Position numbers and translations under genes: made by a program. From the NCBI GenBank assembly GCA_003116995.1, contig BDSL01000005.1, forward strand, positions 1,500,001-1,564,000: a DNA stretch of 64,000 nt, written 5' to 3'. Shown here piece after piece: positions 46,601 through 57,514 of the stretch. Source of the stretch: Yamagishiella unicocca (Eukaryota > Chlorophyta > Chlorophyceae > Chlamydomonadales > Volvocaceae). The first letter of the stretch is position 1, and the number at the start of each line of letters is the position of its first letter. The notes beneath the pieces are model-generated. The model did not search any database. It saw nothing but the letters and a program-made list of their open reading frames with translations, and was not told the DNA's origin.

Positions 46601-49600
46601 GCTCCGGAAGTGGCGGTGGCGGGCAGTGCAGCGTGCGAGCTAACCGACCTGGCGCTGCTGCCGGCAGCTGCCACACCCGGGGCGACGGGGCCGGGGCTGC
46701 TGGCGGCGACTGCGGACGCCCGGCTGCTGTTTTACACGCCGCAGGTGGGGGATGGAGAGGCGAGCTGGGGGGCGTTTCGGGGGAGGGGGGTCAGGGGGTG
46801 GCTGGGCGGGTGGGTTTTATCTTTTTCAGGTCGGGGTGGGCAAGGTGGAGCCGGGGTGGAAGAAGGGGATGCGAAGGTTCCGCTGTGGTGAAGGTCCGGT
46901 GCCATGATGAGGTTCGGGAGTTGCTGCTAGCTGCGAGGGCGGGAGATGTGTTACCTGTTGGTTTACCGTTAAGCCTCGGGGTGTGGTTGTGGTTGCGGTA
47001 TGTATGCGGATTCGGGATATATGGGGTCAAGGCATGGACTCGAAATGGAGCACCCGGCACCAGCTACCGCCTCGGTTTCCCCATTGTACCAGGCTGCATT
47101 GACCCGTCCCGCTCCTCCGCCCCTTCCTTGACCGACTAATTTTACTCGAACACGGGTTTTCCTCGTGACCCTCCCTTGACCGCTCTAGGACGTTGACGGC
47201 GCCCGCCGCCTGGTGCTAGCGCGGCAGCTGATCGGCAATCAGGACCAGGTGGGTCGGTGGGCAGGGAGTGGGATGTGTTTGTGGGGCGGGTGTGTGTGTT
47301 AAAGATAATGTGTGGGTGTGTGGGTGGGGGTGTATTCACGGTTTAGCCTTTTGCGACAGTTTAGAGGCTTTTGGGGCCGCTGCCCCAACGATCCTTCCGT
47401 ATGGTCCGCAGCCACAACCACCGCAACCACCGTAGCCAGAAAGCAAATCTAGCAACGGCACGGCAACGACACGGCAACGACAACGGCAGTGACAGCATCA
47501 ACTACTACGAACCACATAGGCAACACAACCAGTTGCCACCTAAACCACCTTCACAATCGTCACCTCAAGCACCTTCACAAATAAAAAGCTCAAAACCGCT
47601 CAACGACAACGGCAATCATAACCGCAACCACAGCCACAACCAGAACCGCGACTCCTCCCTCATCCCACCGCCCAGGTCACCGACCTGCGCTTCGTGGGGC
47701 CTCCCAGCGAGCCCTCGCTCCTGGCCGTAGCCACCAACAGCGAGACCGTACGATTGTACGGCATGGCCAACATGAGCTGCGCCGCCTCACTGGTGGGCCA
47801 CCGCGACATCGTACTCTGCCTCGACGGGGGAGCGGCCATCGGAGGTGCGTGGAGGAGGGAGCGAGGCGGGGGTTTGCAAGGAAAACCCGTGTAGGGGTTG
47901 CAAGGAAAACCGTTTAGGACAGACGTCTCGAGATGCATGCTGGAAGGCTTGGTTGAGGAGACGGAAGGCGGGGGGTTCGAGGAAGACCCGTGGATGCCCG
48001 AACAAACCGTTTAAAACGGAAGGCGGGGGGTGGGCCGCTGGAGGTGATCTTCGGGCTTGAAGCCAGGGTCAGAGGGCCCGGTTTGGTGCCAAGTAAGGGG
48101 GCACCGCGGGACGCACTTTCGTGTTGGTGCCGCGCTGCAGACGTCGTCCCTGCTGGTTGACAGGTTGTGGCGGACTGACTGCCCGTCGCTACCGCCGGGG
48201 TGGGGTTGTAAGGCAGGTGCTGCCGAGGCAGGATTAGGGTCGGGGCGGCCTTAACCGCGTGCCGCCTGAATGCCGCGCAGGCATGCCGGCCCTCCTCGCC
48301 AGCGGCTCCAAGGACAACGAGGTCCGGCTGTGGGAGGCCACCACCGGCCGCTGCCTGGGCCTGGGAGTGGGGCACGTGGGGGCCGTCAACGGAGTGGCCA
48401 TGTCCCGGAAGTGGGTGCGGGGGCGGAGGGGTTTGGGGGGAGGTGGCGAAACCCGCCTGGGTTCGGAAAGAGCGGGAGGGGTAAGGACTCGGGAGAGAGG
48501 GAGGGGGTGGGGAGGTGTTAGTTGGCGGCCGAGCGCCCCAGAGTTTGGAAGGCACTCACTCACCCGTTGATCGTGGGGGGGTGGTTGTGTGAGGGGTTCA
48601 TGGTGATGCAACCGCGTCTCTCTCGCGCGCGCACCGTGGTGGTGGTGGTCGACGATGATCCGGCTCGTCTTATATCCTTTTCCCGAAGCATACGGGGGTC
48701 CCACGACCCCCTCTGCTGAGACACAGCCCGAACTGAGACCCCGTACGCCACAACACGCACAACACGCACAGCACACAGCACCGCATGTGCTTGCGAGCCG
48801 CCCTGGAGCCATGCCATGACGTACCTCGCGCGTGTCGTTGCGCGCCTGGTGCTGGCAGAGCCTTTTGGTCAGGTATCGGTAGTCGTGCTGAGGGGTGGCA
48901 ACAGGCGTAAGGCCCTTGGACATGACTCACGCCACCATTATGGCGCCCTCCCTCGCCTGAGGGCCGAGAAGGTATCTATAGCGTCATGGACCGCTGATGA
49001 CTATCCGTCCTCTTTTTTAATCCTTTTCCCGAAGCATAGGGCCCCCGGGCCCAAGGCTGAGGCAAGGCTTTGTCTGAGGTCCATGCGCAGACGTCCTATA
49101 TCCCACCCACCATGATTGCCAGAGCCGTTTAGCTGAGTAGTTCGCATTGGGGTCGCAAAAGTGCAAGAGGACCTTCAACATTACCAGCACCACCATTATT
49201 GCTCCCTCGCCTGAGGGCCGAGCAAGTACCGCTCCATGGACCGCTGATGACTATCCGTCCTCTTTTTTAATCCTTTTCCCGAAGCATAGGGCCCCCCGGG
49301 GCCCAAGGCTGAGGCAAGGCTTTGTCTGAGGTCAGCATTCCACGTGACGCACATGCCCCATGCCGTATCACTCACCGTGGTCGTCTAGCTCCGAAACCAT
49401 TGTGTTCCCATCTCTCCCTGGTCCCGCCCTCCGGCCCCCCCCCACAGAAGCCACCGGTTTCTGGTCTCTGTGGGCTCAGACAAACTGATCAAGGTGTGGG
49501 ACACCACACCCGCCCTGGCCTTCCTGGCAACCGCCAACGGTCAAACCGACGCCGCTGCCAACGGTGGGGGCGGGAAGAAGCAGAAGACGGGCGCCGCGGT

Positions 49601-52600
49601 GCCTGCCTCCTCCGGGTCGGGTCTGCTGCAGCTGCGCACACTGGCGGCGGTGGCGGGTCACGACAAGGACATCAACGCGGTGGCTGTTGCGCCGAACGAC
49701 CAGCTGGTTGCTACTGCCAGCCAGGACCGCACAGTGCGGCTTTGGTCGCTGCCGGACCTGGTGCAGGTGTGTGAGGGATGTATGTGGAGGTCACAGAAGG
49801 TAGTGGTCACAGAAGGTAGTGGTCACAGAAGTAGTGGTCACAGAAGGTAGTGGTCACAGAAGGTAGTTGCCAATGTTAGTTGTTATGACTCGGTTGTGGG
49901 CAGGGTGGTTGGCGGTACCGCACAGGATATGAACGGCGAGGTTGGTGTTTTGATGTTGCTATTCATCACGGGCATGTCCTAGCTATAGGGCTTGAACCTG
50001 GGACCTTCGGGGCTGCTTCTGTGTGTGGCCGCCACCTAACGCCCGAACCCTCCCACGGACACCCGCCACAGGTGTCCACCCTCCGAGGCCACAAGCGAGG
50101 AGTCTGGGCGGTAGAGTTTGCTCCCCTCGAGCGGGCGCTGCTCACGGCGTCAGGTACGGCACCACCGTTCAACACGGATCACGCCACCAGCCAAGCGCGC
50201 CTTACCCTCAACACCGTCGGCCCCGTACATATATCCGGCCATAGCCTGCTAGCCACGTGTGTTTGCCGGTCCCCACCTGCATGCGATCCCCTCTACACCC
50301 CACCCCACCTCATCCCTCTCCCATCCTCCCCTGCCATAACTATTCGCCAGCCTAATTTCTGCCCTCCGTTTCCTTTGTCGTGTAACCGGGTCTTCTCCCG
50401 TCCCCGCCCTCCCCAAAGGTGACAAGACCATCAAGCTGTGGTCGCTGACCGACCAGAGCTGCATGCGCACACTGGAGGGCCACACCGCCTCGGTCCTGCG
50501 GGCCGTGTTCCTCACGGCGGGCACGCAGGTGAGTCGCAGCGGCGAAATGGGGCGCCCGGCTGTACCACAGAACACGGCGTGGGGTGAGCTCGGTTGCCGG
50601 GCCCTAGCGCCGTAGAATGGTGCCCAATACCCGCATACCGTCCCTATGGCCCTCCTCATCTCGCCCGAACCCATTCGCCCCCCTTGTCCCCTGTCCCCTG
50701 CCCCCTGCCCCCTAGATTCTTAGCGCCGGGGCTGACGGAGTCCTCAAGCTGTGGAACGTCGCCAGCGGCGAGTGCGTTAACACGTTTGACGAGCACGAAG
50801 ACAAGGTGGGGCAAGGACCCGGGGCAAGGAGGGGCCTTATGTGGGCTGCAGCCTGGAGGGCGGCGGAGGGTGTGGGACGAAACACGGGGCGGCGGGGGGT
50901 TTAGGGTTTGATCTCGGGTAGGGAATTTTGGGGCCCCTAACTACGGCTCCATCTCGGGCCCCGCGTCCGTCCCCTCCCTCGACTCTCCCTACAACATATC
51001 AAGCTCCCGCATTTGATGAGGTCATGGCGTCTAGAAGCGCCCCTGCGGCCAAAACGGTCGCAACTTGTTGTTGCCGTTGTCGTTCTTGTTGTTATCATAT
51101 TGTTGTTGTATTGGGCCAAGAGTTACATCGGCAGTGTCGTACTACCTGACTAATCGCACGGAGTTCACTGACGCTGCTGGACGGATGCGGTGCGCGCAGT
51201 GGTTGGTGAAGGGCCCACCGCTAGGTGCTGGGCCCGTTTGCCATATTATACATGACCCACATGACCCATATCCCTTCGCCCCCGTCTCATGTGACGACGC
51301 CGCATCACCGCCCGCACCCCCCAACCATCACATACGACATACGACCACCGTCTTTCGTATCCTCAACCCAGTTCTCCAGCATGCATCTCAAAACGTCTGT
51401 TCTAAACGGTTTTTTCTCGCATCCACGAGCCTTCCTCGGAACCCCCCAACCATGTCGAGTAACCGATTCTTTTGTGTAACCCCTCGACCTTGGATCTCCC
51501 TCAGATCTGGGCCCTCACAGTGGGCGGCGCTCAGGAGGGCCTTGTGGCCACGGGCGGCGGTGACGCGCTTGTTTGCCTGTGGGCGGACAGTACTGGGGCG
51601 GATGCGTTGGCGGCGGCGGCAGCGGAGGAGGAGCTGGCGGAAAAGGAGCAGGCGCTGCAAAACGCGCTGGCAGTGAGTTTCGGGGCTGGGCGGGCTGGGC
51701 TCAGGAATTCCTTTCCCCCGCGCGGCGGCGGCCTGTCCTCCCTGGTCCTCAAAAACTCCAACCGTCGGCTAACTAACCTCACAACTAACCAACGTAAACC
51801 AAAATCGAACCACCAACCGTCCGCAGGATTCTGACTTCGGCAGGGCCGCACGATTGGCCTTCAGCTTGAAGCACCCCGGCCGCCTGCTCTCCATCATCAC
51901 CCGGGCTGCGACAGCAACCGCCAACGTCGCCGCTGTCGCGGCAGACGCCGACCCACGGGTCGCCAGCTCCTCCGCCGCGGGCCCTCTGGGCCGCCTCCTC
52001 ACGGGCCTTGTGTCCGCCATGTCTGACGAGGACCTCAAGACCTCCCTGGAGTATTGTCGCGATTGGAACACCAACGCCAAGCACTGCCACGCGGCGCAGG
52101 CGCTGCTGGGGGCGATGCTTAGGGCGCACGCGCCGGAGAAGTTGCTGGGGGTGCAAGGTGAGTGGCCGGGGGGTTAAAAGTGGGGAGTGCAAGGTGGGGG
52201 GGAGTGCAAGTGGGGGGTGCAAGGTGAGTGGCCGGGGGGTGGGGCGGGGGGGTGAGGGGCCCGTGGGGGAGGGTGAGAGGCGCCAGGTGGTCGTGTAGGG
52301 ACCGCGGAGCAGCCGGGTGACCCAGCCACGGGTGGGATTTAAGGAGAATCCGCGAATCCACGGCCGGCAGGGGGAGCCGTGCGGTGTGCCGACCCCGGGT
52401 GCGGCACGCGCAAGCGCTTCACGGAAACGGTGGGATTATGCGGGCAGCAGCATTGCTGGGTTTCGGAGCGCATGAACGAGCTCGAGGCTCACGTTTGATT
52501 CCCCAGGCCCGCGCACGGGTCGTCTGGCGGTGTCACGTCAAAGGATCTCGGCGGAGCGGGTGCAGTAGGCTCATCACCGGGTTTCGGGGTTATTGGGTTC

Positions 52601-53195
52601 CGGAGCCGCCCCGACCCGCATTCGTGTCCAAGGCTCGGCTCAATTAATAACTCCACATTATCCCTCCACCTTATCCCTTCCTAACTCCACCTACAGGCCT
52701 GGCCGATCTGCTTGCCGCCCTCACCGCCTACAGCGGCCGCCATTTCTCGCGGCTCGACCGCTTGGTGAGCTCGTGTGTGTGGTTTTGTGTTGGTGGGGGG
52801 TGGAGTACGTTGCAGCAGCTGTGCAGTGGGGTTCGTGAAATTGGTTATCGAAGAGGTCGAGGACTCTTGGCATTGCTTTCTCGCCCCTTGCCCGATCCCC
52901 GATTCCCAACCTGCTCCAATCCGCCAACACCCCATCGAGCCCTGCAACGTGCACCTCATTAAGCCCCCGGACCCTCACTTCTGCCCTGTGCCTCCACACC
53001 TGTACCCGGCCCCAGGTCCGCTCCACTTACCTGGTAGATTTCACCCTGGAGTCCATGGGGGTGCTCGGGGTAGGCGGAGGCGGGGGCGGGGACGAGGGCG
53101 AGGAGGGGGTGTCCAGGGTGGGCGATGAGGACGAGGAGGGGGCGCTGCTGGCACGGCTGGCGGCTGCTCGCGTGGGGCAGAAGCGGGCTCGGGCG

Positions 53196-53226
<31 letters not shown>

Positions 53227-54683
53227 GGCAGAAGGACGAGGAGGATGAAGAAGACGGTGGCAAGAAAGCGCGCGTGGAAACCGAGGAGGAGGAGGAGGGG
53301 GAGGAGGAGGACTCGAGTGAGGGAGGGGATATGCCCGCTGTGGAGGTCGACGGTACCGATGACGAGGAGGAGGATGACGAGGAGGAGGAGGATGAAGGGG
53401 AGGAGGAGGCTGAAGAGGAGGCGGAGGAGAAGGCGGACGTGCGACGGAAGATGCAGGCCATTGAGCGGGGGGCCCTAGCGTCGTCCGCTGATGCGCTGGA
53501 GGACGACTTTGGATCTGGATTCGAGAGCCTGGCAGGTGACCAGGAGGGCGAGGAGGGGGAGGAGGATGAGGACATGGACGAGGGGGCGGCGCGGACGGCG
53601 AACGGAGCAGACGGGGGGGAGAGCAGCGGCGGCGAGGAGGGGGTCGTCGGGGTATCTGAAGAGGAGGAGAGCGAGGATGGCAGCAGCGGGCTGGGGGACG
53701 AGGACGAGGAGGAGGGGGGTGACGAGGACGAGGAGGAGGGGGGTGATGAGGAGGAGGAGGGCGGAGTGTCAGACGACCTCAGCGAAGAGGGCGGCCGCGA
53801 GGCTAGTGATGAGGAAGGGGATGAAGAGGAGGAGGAGGACGACGTCACCGTGGCGGTGGAGCGAGCGCGGAAGGAGATCATTAGACTCCACGCGGCATCG
53901 ATGGTGGCGGGATCTCGCGGCGGCGGTGATGGTGGTGGTGGCGGCGGCGCCAGCACCAGCCGAGGCAACATGCCGGACGCCGCAGCGCGCGGCGGCGGCG
54001 CAGCGGCGGCGGCGCAGCGGGGCCGGGGGCAGGCAGCTGGCGGCACCAAGTCGCTGGGTACGACACCTGTGGCGGCGTCGCGCGGCGGCGCCGCCGGAGC
54101 TCGCCCGCCCGCGACGGCGCCTTCCAAGGGGCCGCGGTCGCGGATGGTGGCTATCGACGCTGACGCGGCAACGGCAGGCCGCGGATCCAAGGCTGTGGCC
54201 CAAGCTAAGGAGCTGAGGCAGGTGGCGCAGGCACTGGACCTCCCCAGGCCGCCTCGTGGGCTCGCAGCCGCTGGTGGGCCCGGGGCGCAGAGGTCACCCG
54301 GCGGCGGCGGCAGCAAGGCGCAGCAGACGCCACAGGCGGTGAAGGGGAAACAGCAGCAGACGCCGCAGACGCTGAAGGGGAGACAGCAGCAGACGCCGCA
54401 GGCGCTGAAGGGGAAACAGCAGCAGACGCCGCAGGCGCTGAAGGGGAAACAGCAGCAGACGCCGCAGACGCTGAAGGGGAAACAGCCGCAGAAGCAGCAG
54501 CAGGCGGAGGAGCAGCAGCAGCCGGGCAAGGGGCAGAAGGCAGGTGTGGGGAAGAAGGCGGCCAGTGCGCCCTCGACCCCGGTCGCCGCCAAGGGGGCAG
54601 GTCGGGCGGGTGGTGGCAAGGGCGGCGGCGGGCCGCCGGCGGGCTCGCTGACGGGTCCGGCGAAGAAGGCGCGGAGGGCCTAA
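43639..54683 (+). CDS. UTP13: UTP13/TBL3: WD40 subunit of the U3 snoRNP small-subunit processome
   Basis: Nineteen exons: 43639-43779, 44299-44343, 44475-44681, 45126-45296, 45485-45585, 45855-45975, 46197-46249, 46561-46744, 47189-47248, 47676-47844, 48281-48410, 49448-49766, 50072-50153, 50419-50528, 50716-50805, 51505-51672, 51827-52157, 52697-52764, 53016-54683; 4218 nt, 1405 aa. Residues 1 to about 717 form two WD40 propellers (VWDLAGGFCTHNFSGGHGGV, LLASGSKDNEVRLWEATTG, VATASQDRTVRLWSLPDL, GDKTIKLWSLTDQSC, ILSAGADGVLKLWNV). About 718-870 is the Utp13 C-terminal helical domain (LGRLLTGLVSAMSDEDLKTS, EYCRDWNTNAKHC, STYLVDFTLESMG). UTP13 is part of the UTP-B complex that chaperones early 18S pre-rRNA processing in the nucleolus. 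The family is normally about 800 aa. The extra 535 residues are acidic Glu/Asp runs followed by Ala/Gly- and Gln/Lys-rich repeats. Confidence 0.92.
44972..45007 (+). repeat. 9-bp GCTAGGGAT tandem repeat in a UTP13 intron
   Basis: Four units of GCTAGGGAT (the last GCTAGGGAC) lie in the intron before the exon at 45126. Confidence 0.8.
47886..47970 (+). repeat. Dispersed intronic repeat, copy C
   Basis: Shares AAAACCGTTTAG, ACAGACG, GAGATGCATGCTGG and TTGGTTGAGGA with copies A and B but is more diverged. It lies in a UTP13 intron and is followed by a partial copy at 47976-48015. Confidence 0.65.
48957..49336 (+). repeat. Pair of about 125-bp direct repeats in a UTP13 intron
   Basis: 48957-49083 and 49212-49336 are nearly identical (period about 255 bp). 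They share GACCGCTGATGACTATCCGT, CCTTTTCCCGAAGCATAGGG and GGCTGAGGCAAGGCTTTGTC. A partial third copy with CCTTTTCCCGAAGCATA lies at about 48677. They occupy the intron between exons 48281-48410 and 49448-49766. Confidence 0.8.
49783..49866 (+). repeat. 16-17 bp tandem repeat in a UTP13 intron
   Basis: About five copies of GGTCACAGAAGGTAGT follow the exon ending at 49766. Confidence 0.85.
51357..51447 (-). repeat. Dispersed intronic repeat, copy B
   Basis: On the minus strand this is almost identical over 85 bp to 41106-41193, with one or two single-base differences and an A-run length change. It lies in a UTP13 intron. Confidence 0.75.
54325..54495 (+). repeat. 33-bp in-frame coding repeat in the UTP13 tail
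   Basis: Five copies of an 11-codon unit (KQQQTPQALKG, with T/A and R/K variants) near the C-terminus of the UTP13 extension. The unit preserves frame and gives a Gln/Lys-rich basic segment after the acidic region. Confidence 0.85.
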
Positions 54684-55160
54684 GCGGTTGGAGAGCGGTG
54701 CAGTGCGGGCTGCACAGGGCGAACGGCGGAGGCCGCGGTGGAGGCTGGTCGGAACGGCCCCTAGAACGCCCCCTCCACGTGGCTAGGCCGGCTACGCCGA
54801 TCCCCGTGTGCCTGGTTGCGGCGCGTTTCGTGGAGCAGTAATGCAGAGGGCCCAGTGACGGCGTGACCGTCGCTGGCGGACGTTGCGCACGATTTGATTG
54901 CGCACGTTCTAGGAAACGGACTAGGGCGCCGAAGCGAGCGTCTTCTGATCTGGATGTGTAAATTACAGTCGCGTCGTGCAGCAAGTGTGCCTGGTTTTTC
55001 CATTAACGATTTGAAAGCTACGAAAGACAACCAGAAAGAGCCAATAACGAACAGGTATATTTCGCAAATTCCGATTACCAGTATTTGCGTAGTCATATCG
55101 GAGTATGACCACAAGAGGCTTAACAAATCATTAAGCAGAATGCGAGTACCGGTATTACAA
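54684..55160. other. UTP13 3' flank
   Basis: No exon is seen. A TGTAA at 54957-54961, 274 nt after the UTP13 stop, is a good poly(A) candidate. Beyond it the sequence becomes less GC-rich, to about 55150. Confidence 0.5.
54957..54961 (+). promoter_or_regulatory. Candidate poly(A) signal TGTAA
   Basis: TGTAA within GGATGTGTAAATTACAG, 274 nt after the UTP13 stop codon. Confidence 0.45.
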
Positions 55161-55279
55161 GGGAGCCGGAACGGCTGCAAGCGCAGAAGCGCAACCAGGC
55201 GGGCCCGATGGGCCAGACCACCATACAGACCACCGGGCCAGAAAACCCACCCTCACCGGCCGGGAGGGGGCAAAAGCGA

Positions 55280-55590
55280 AAGACGGCCAAAACGAGCCGC
55301 CGCCGCCCGAGCCGCCCAGTCCGGCGCCGCCCTCGCAGCAGCCGCCGTCGCCCGAGCCGCCCAGCCCGGCGCCGCCCGCCGTCGCCCGAGCCGCCCAGCC
55401 CGGCGCCGCCCTGGCCGCAGCCGCCGTTGCCCGAGCCGCCCAGCCCGGCGCCGCCCTCGCCGCGCCCGCCGTCGCCCGAGCCGCCAAGCCCGGCGCCGCC
55501 CTCGCTCGTAAAGATAACCTTCTTCAATGACGCACTCAGCGACCGCCTCGTAGACCCCGGCGCCTGCCTGGGCATGGACCTCACGCTCTA
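55280..55590 (+). pseudogene. Hydroxyproline-rich glycoprotein fragment with a frameshift
   Basis: Tandem Pro-rich units coding PPSPEPPSPAP run from about 55280 to 55505, the SP-rich pattern of algal extracellular-matrix proteins. After the second unit (about 55377) the expected bases between GCGCCGCCC and CCGTCGCCC are short by about 11 nt. The proline frame therefore changes, and no single frame covers all units. The frame of the last units continues into LVKITFFNDALSDRLVDPGA, which I do not recognise. There is no start codon, signal peptide or splice support, so I treat it as a decayed gene piece. Confidence 0.45.
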
Positions 55591-55667
55591 TAACATACGC
55601 CCGATGGTTCTACCTCTTGGTCTGGAACCCACTGTAACCGTTACAACAACATAAATGATCCGTAGGG

Positions 55668-56576
55668 TTGAGGCGTCGCATTGATCGAGTGGCACGCTCC
55701 AGATCCTGCGAGGCCCAAGCAAACAACGGACTTGCAAGAGCCCCCAGCGAGAGCACCAGTTTCTGGCCTCCGACGGGCATCACTCGAGCCTTCGCAGCCG
55801 CGCGCGATGCACGCCTCGAGATTGCACGGCCCAACGCGGGTAACCCATACGTATCACGCACTCTGCCCCCAACATGCGAGGCCTACTTCCGACCTTCACC
55901 CGTGCAGGCTGTGAGCCTCGTCAGTGCGGTGCCAGAAATGCTGGCCCGCTACGACGGCCTGGACGGCTTCAACGTCGCCGGTATATTTGCATCCGCCGTC
56001 ATTGAACCTGAGGACGATCCCGACGGCCGCCAGCGCCTACTCTCTGCCGAGCTCCTTCATCGTGCGCTCCGCTACCGGACCCGAGGTTGTGGAAAACGCT
56101 GTGCTCGATGTGAGCTGGGGGGCCTAACGCCGGGGGGAAGGAAGGGGGAGGGGCGACTAACGTATGGGCGACACGCGCGGACATGTGCGAGGGAATCAGC
56201 ACACGCAACCCGCGACGTCCCCACCGACGCCGCCATCCACCATGGACCTGACGCATTCATCCACGCTTCCTCGCAGATTGCCCTGGAGGGCCGCGCGCCT
56301 GACTGGATCGCCGCGGTTTTTTCTGGGCGTCACCACAGCACGGCACAGGCCCGCCTCCTATACGTCAACCAGACCGGTCAGCACAGCGAGATGTCATTCG
56401 GGCCTCCCTGGGATGGGACCCGGACCGTGCCCGGGTTTGACACGACCGGTGTTTGGATGGTAGCAGACCAGCAGTCAGAGGCCCGCACCGGCATGTGCAG
56501 AGTCTCATTGACATGGCGCTGGCAAGGGACGAGGTGCAGGCTGTGTTTGGGCAAGCCCTGCACACCACTGTCCTAG
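55668..56576 (+). CDS. Uncharacterised open frame (302 codons)
   Basis: This is a single long plus-strand frame from 55668 to 56576, beginning FRRRIDRVARSRSCEAQA or similar if the nominal start is not used. I recognise no domain. Parts read like protein (CEAYFRPSPVQAVSLVSAV, YDGLDGFNVAGIFASAVIE) and others look random (GCGKRCARCELGGL). It follows the decayed proline-rich fragment and one copy of the palindromic repeat, so it may be a downstream exon of the same decayed gene or chance. I can verify neither start nor splicing. Confidence 0.2.
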   Translation: MRRRIDRVARSRSCEAQANNGLARAPSESTSFWPPTGITRAFAAARDARLEIARPNAGNPYVSRTLPPTCEAYFRPSPVQAVSLVSAVPEMLARYDGLDGFNVAGIFASAVIEPEDDPDGRQRLLSAELLHRALRYRTRGCGKRCARCELGGLTPGGRKGEGRLTYGRHARTCARESAHATRDVPTDAAIHHGPDAFIHASSQIALEGRAPDWIAAVFSGRHHSTAQARLLYVNQTGQHSEMSFGPPWDGTRTVPGFDTTGVWMVADQQSEARTGMCRVSLTWRWQGTRCRLCLGKPCTPLS

Positions 56577-57019
56577 ACGTGGTGACTGTCGCGGGCTTTG
56601 GGGCCGATCTGGCTTAGGTGGAGGTGGAAGCAGGGATAGGGAGGTAGTCGGTCGCGACACACTGCCGTAGGATGCCGCAGGCAAGGCACTCCTAGTGGGC
56701 GCAGCGACCAGTTGGGGTCACCTGGTGTCTGCAGGGGAACATGGCAGCTGTTGTGGAGAACCCTGGGCAGCCAGGCTAGCTGACCGGACACGTTGAACCA
56801 GTTGAAAAGAAACATGGTTCTAAGGGCTAAATCGGCACCGAACGGTTCACGATGTACGAGTCGGATGGATTTCTGCCTGTCGGTCGGTGGATCCAGCGTC
56901 GGTTGGCCGTTAGACATCTTATGTTGCACAGCTGACGTGGCCCTGAGGCTGGGCCGGGCCTGCTAGTGTATTACGTGGGCGAGGCCGGGAGGCCGATGCC
57001 ATGAGGCCAAGTTGGCTGG

Positions 57020-57100
57020 CGAATTATGTTGCGCAGGCCACGCATTACGTTGCGCAACCCGCGCATTATGTTGCACAAGCCGCGGATTACGTTGTGCAGC
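57020..57100 (+). repeat. 20-bp tandem repeat, four copies
   Basis: Units of the form CGCATTACGTTGCGCAACC, with several substitutions between copies, lie about 50 bp upstream of the TATATAAA at 57148. Confidence 0.7.
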
Positions 57101-57147
57101 TGTTGTACCCACCATCGGGTATCAAGGGGCGGAGACCCTGCTAGTGC

Positions 57148-57155
57148 TATATAAA
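57148..57155 (+). promoter_or_regulatory. TATA-box-like sequence
   Basis: TATATAAA in an otherwise GC-rich setting, preceded by the 20-bp repeat array. No gene with recognisable coding sequence follows, so it may be the promoter of a mobile element. Confidence 0.35.
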
Positions 57156-57491
57156 GGCTGGAGCCACAAGTCTGTAAATGTCTCTAGACGTTAAGTACAG
57201 TCCTCACTAAGTAGTCTATTCATGGGTACTCCGGCCCCCCAGACCCCTACTCTGTTGGTACGACGAGCCACCTGGTGTGGACTCTGGACCCACCGGGGCC
57301 AGTCCCCAGGACTCCGGGCTTTAGCCCTTAAACCTGGTAATGGATTGGTTGATAACTGTGCCGCTCATTCCCCAAAGAGTCTCGTTACGCTGCATGAACA
57401 CTCGTGCAGCGAGTCCGCCTACTGGCCCAAACAGACTGACAAACCTTCAGCTGCAACTCGATATCTCGATTAGGACTACACCAGTTTGGAA

Positions 57492-57514
57492 CCCACTGTA
57501 ACCGTTACAGTGGG
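57492..57514. repeat. Perfect 23-bp palindrome (member of a dispersed family)
   Basis: Arms CCCACTGTAAC and GTTACAGTGGG flank one central C. Each arm carries TGTAA reading outwards, so both strands have a poly(A)-type signal. Related copies are at 55608-55647, 59098-59127, 59385-59412, 60670-60695 (opposite strand) and 60834-60874. Confidence 0.8.

Noticed and set aside
53027..54619. 530-codon minus-strand Ser/Pro-rich frame
   Set aside because: Antisense of the acidic Glu/Asp-rich UTP13 tail; GAG/GAC runs read backwards as CTC/GTC without stops.
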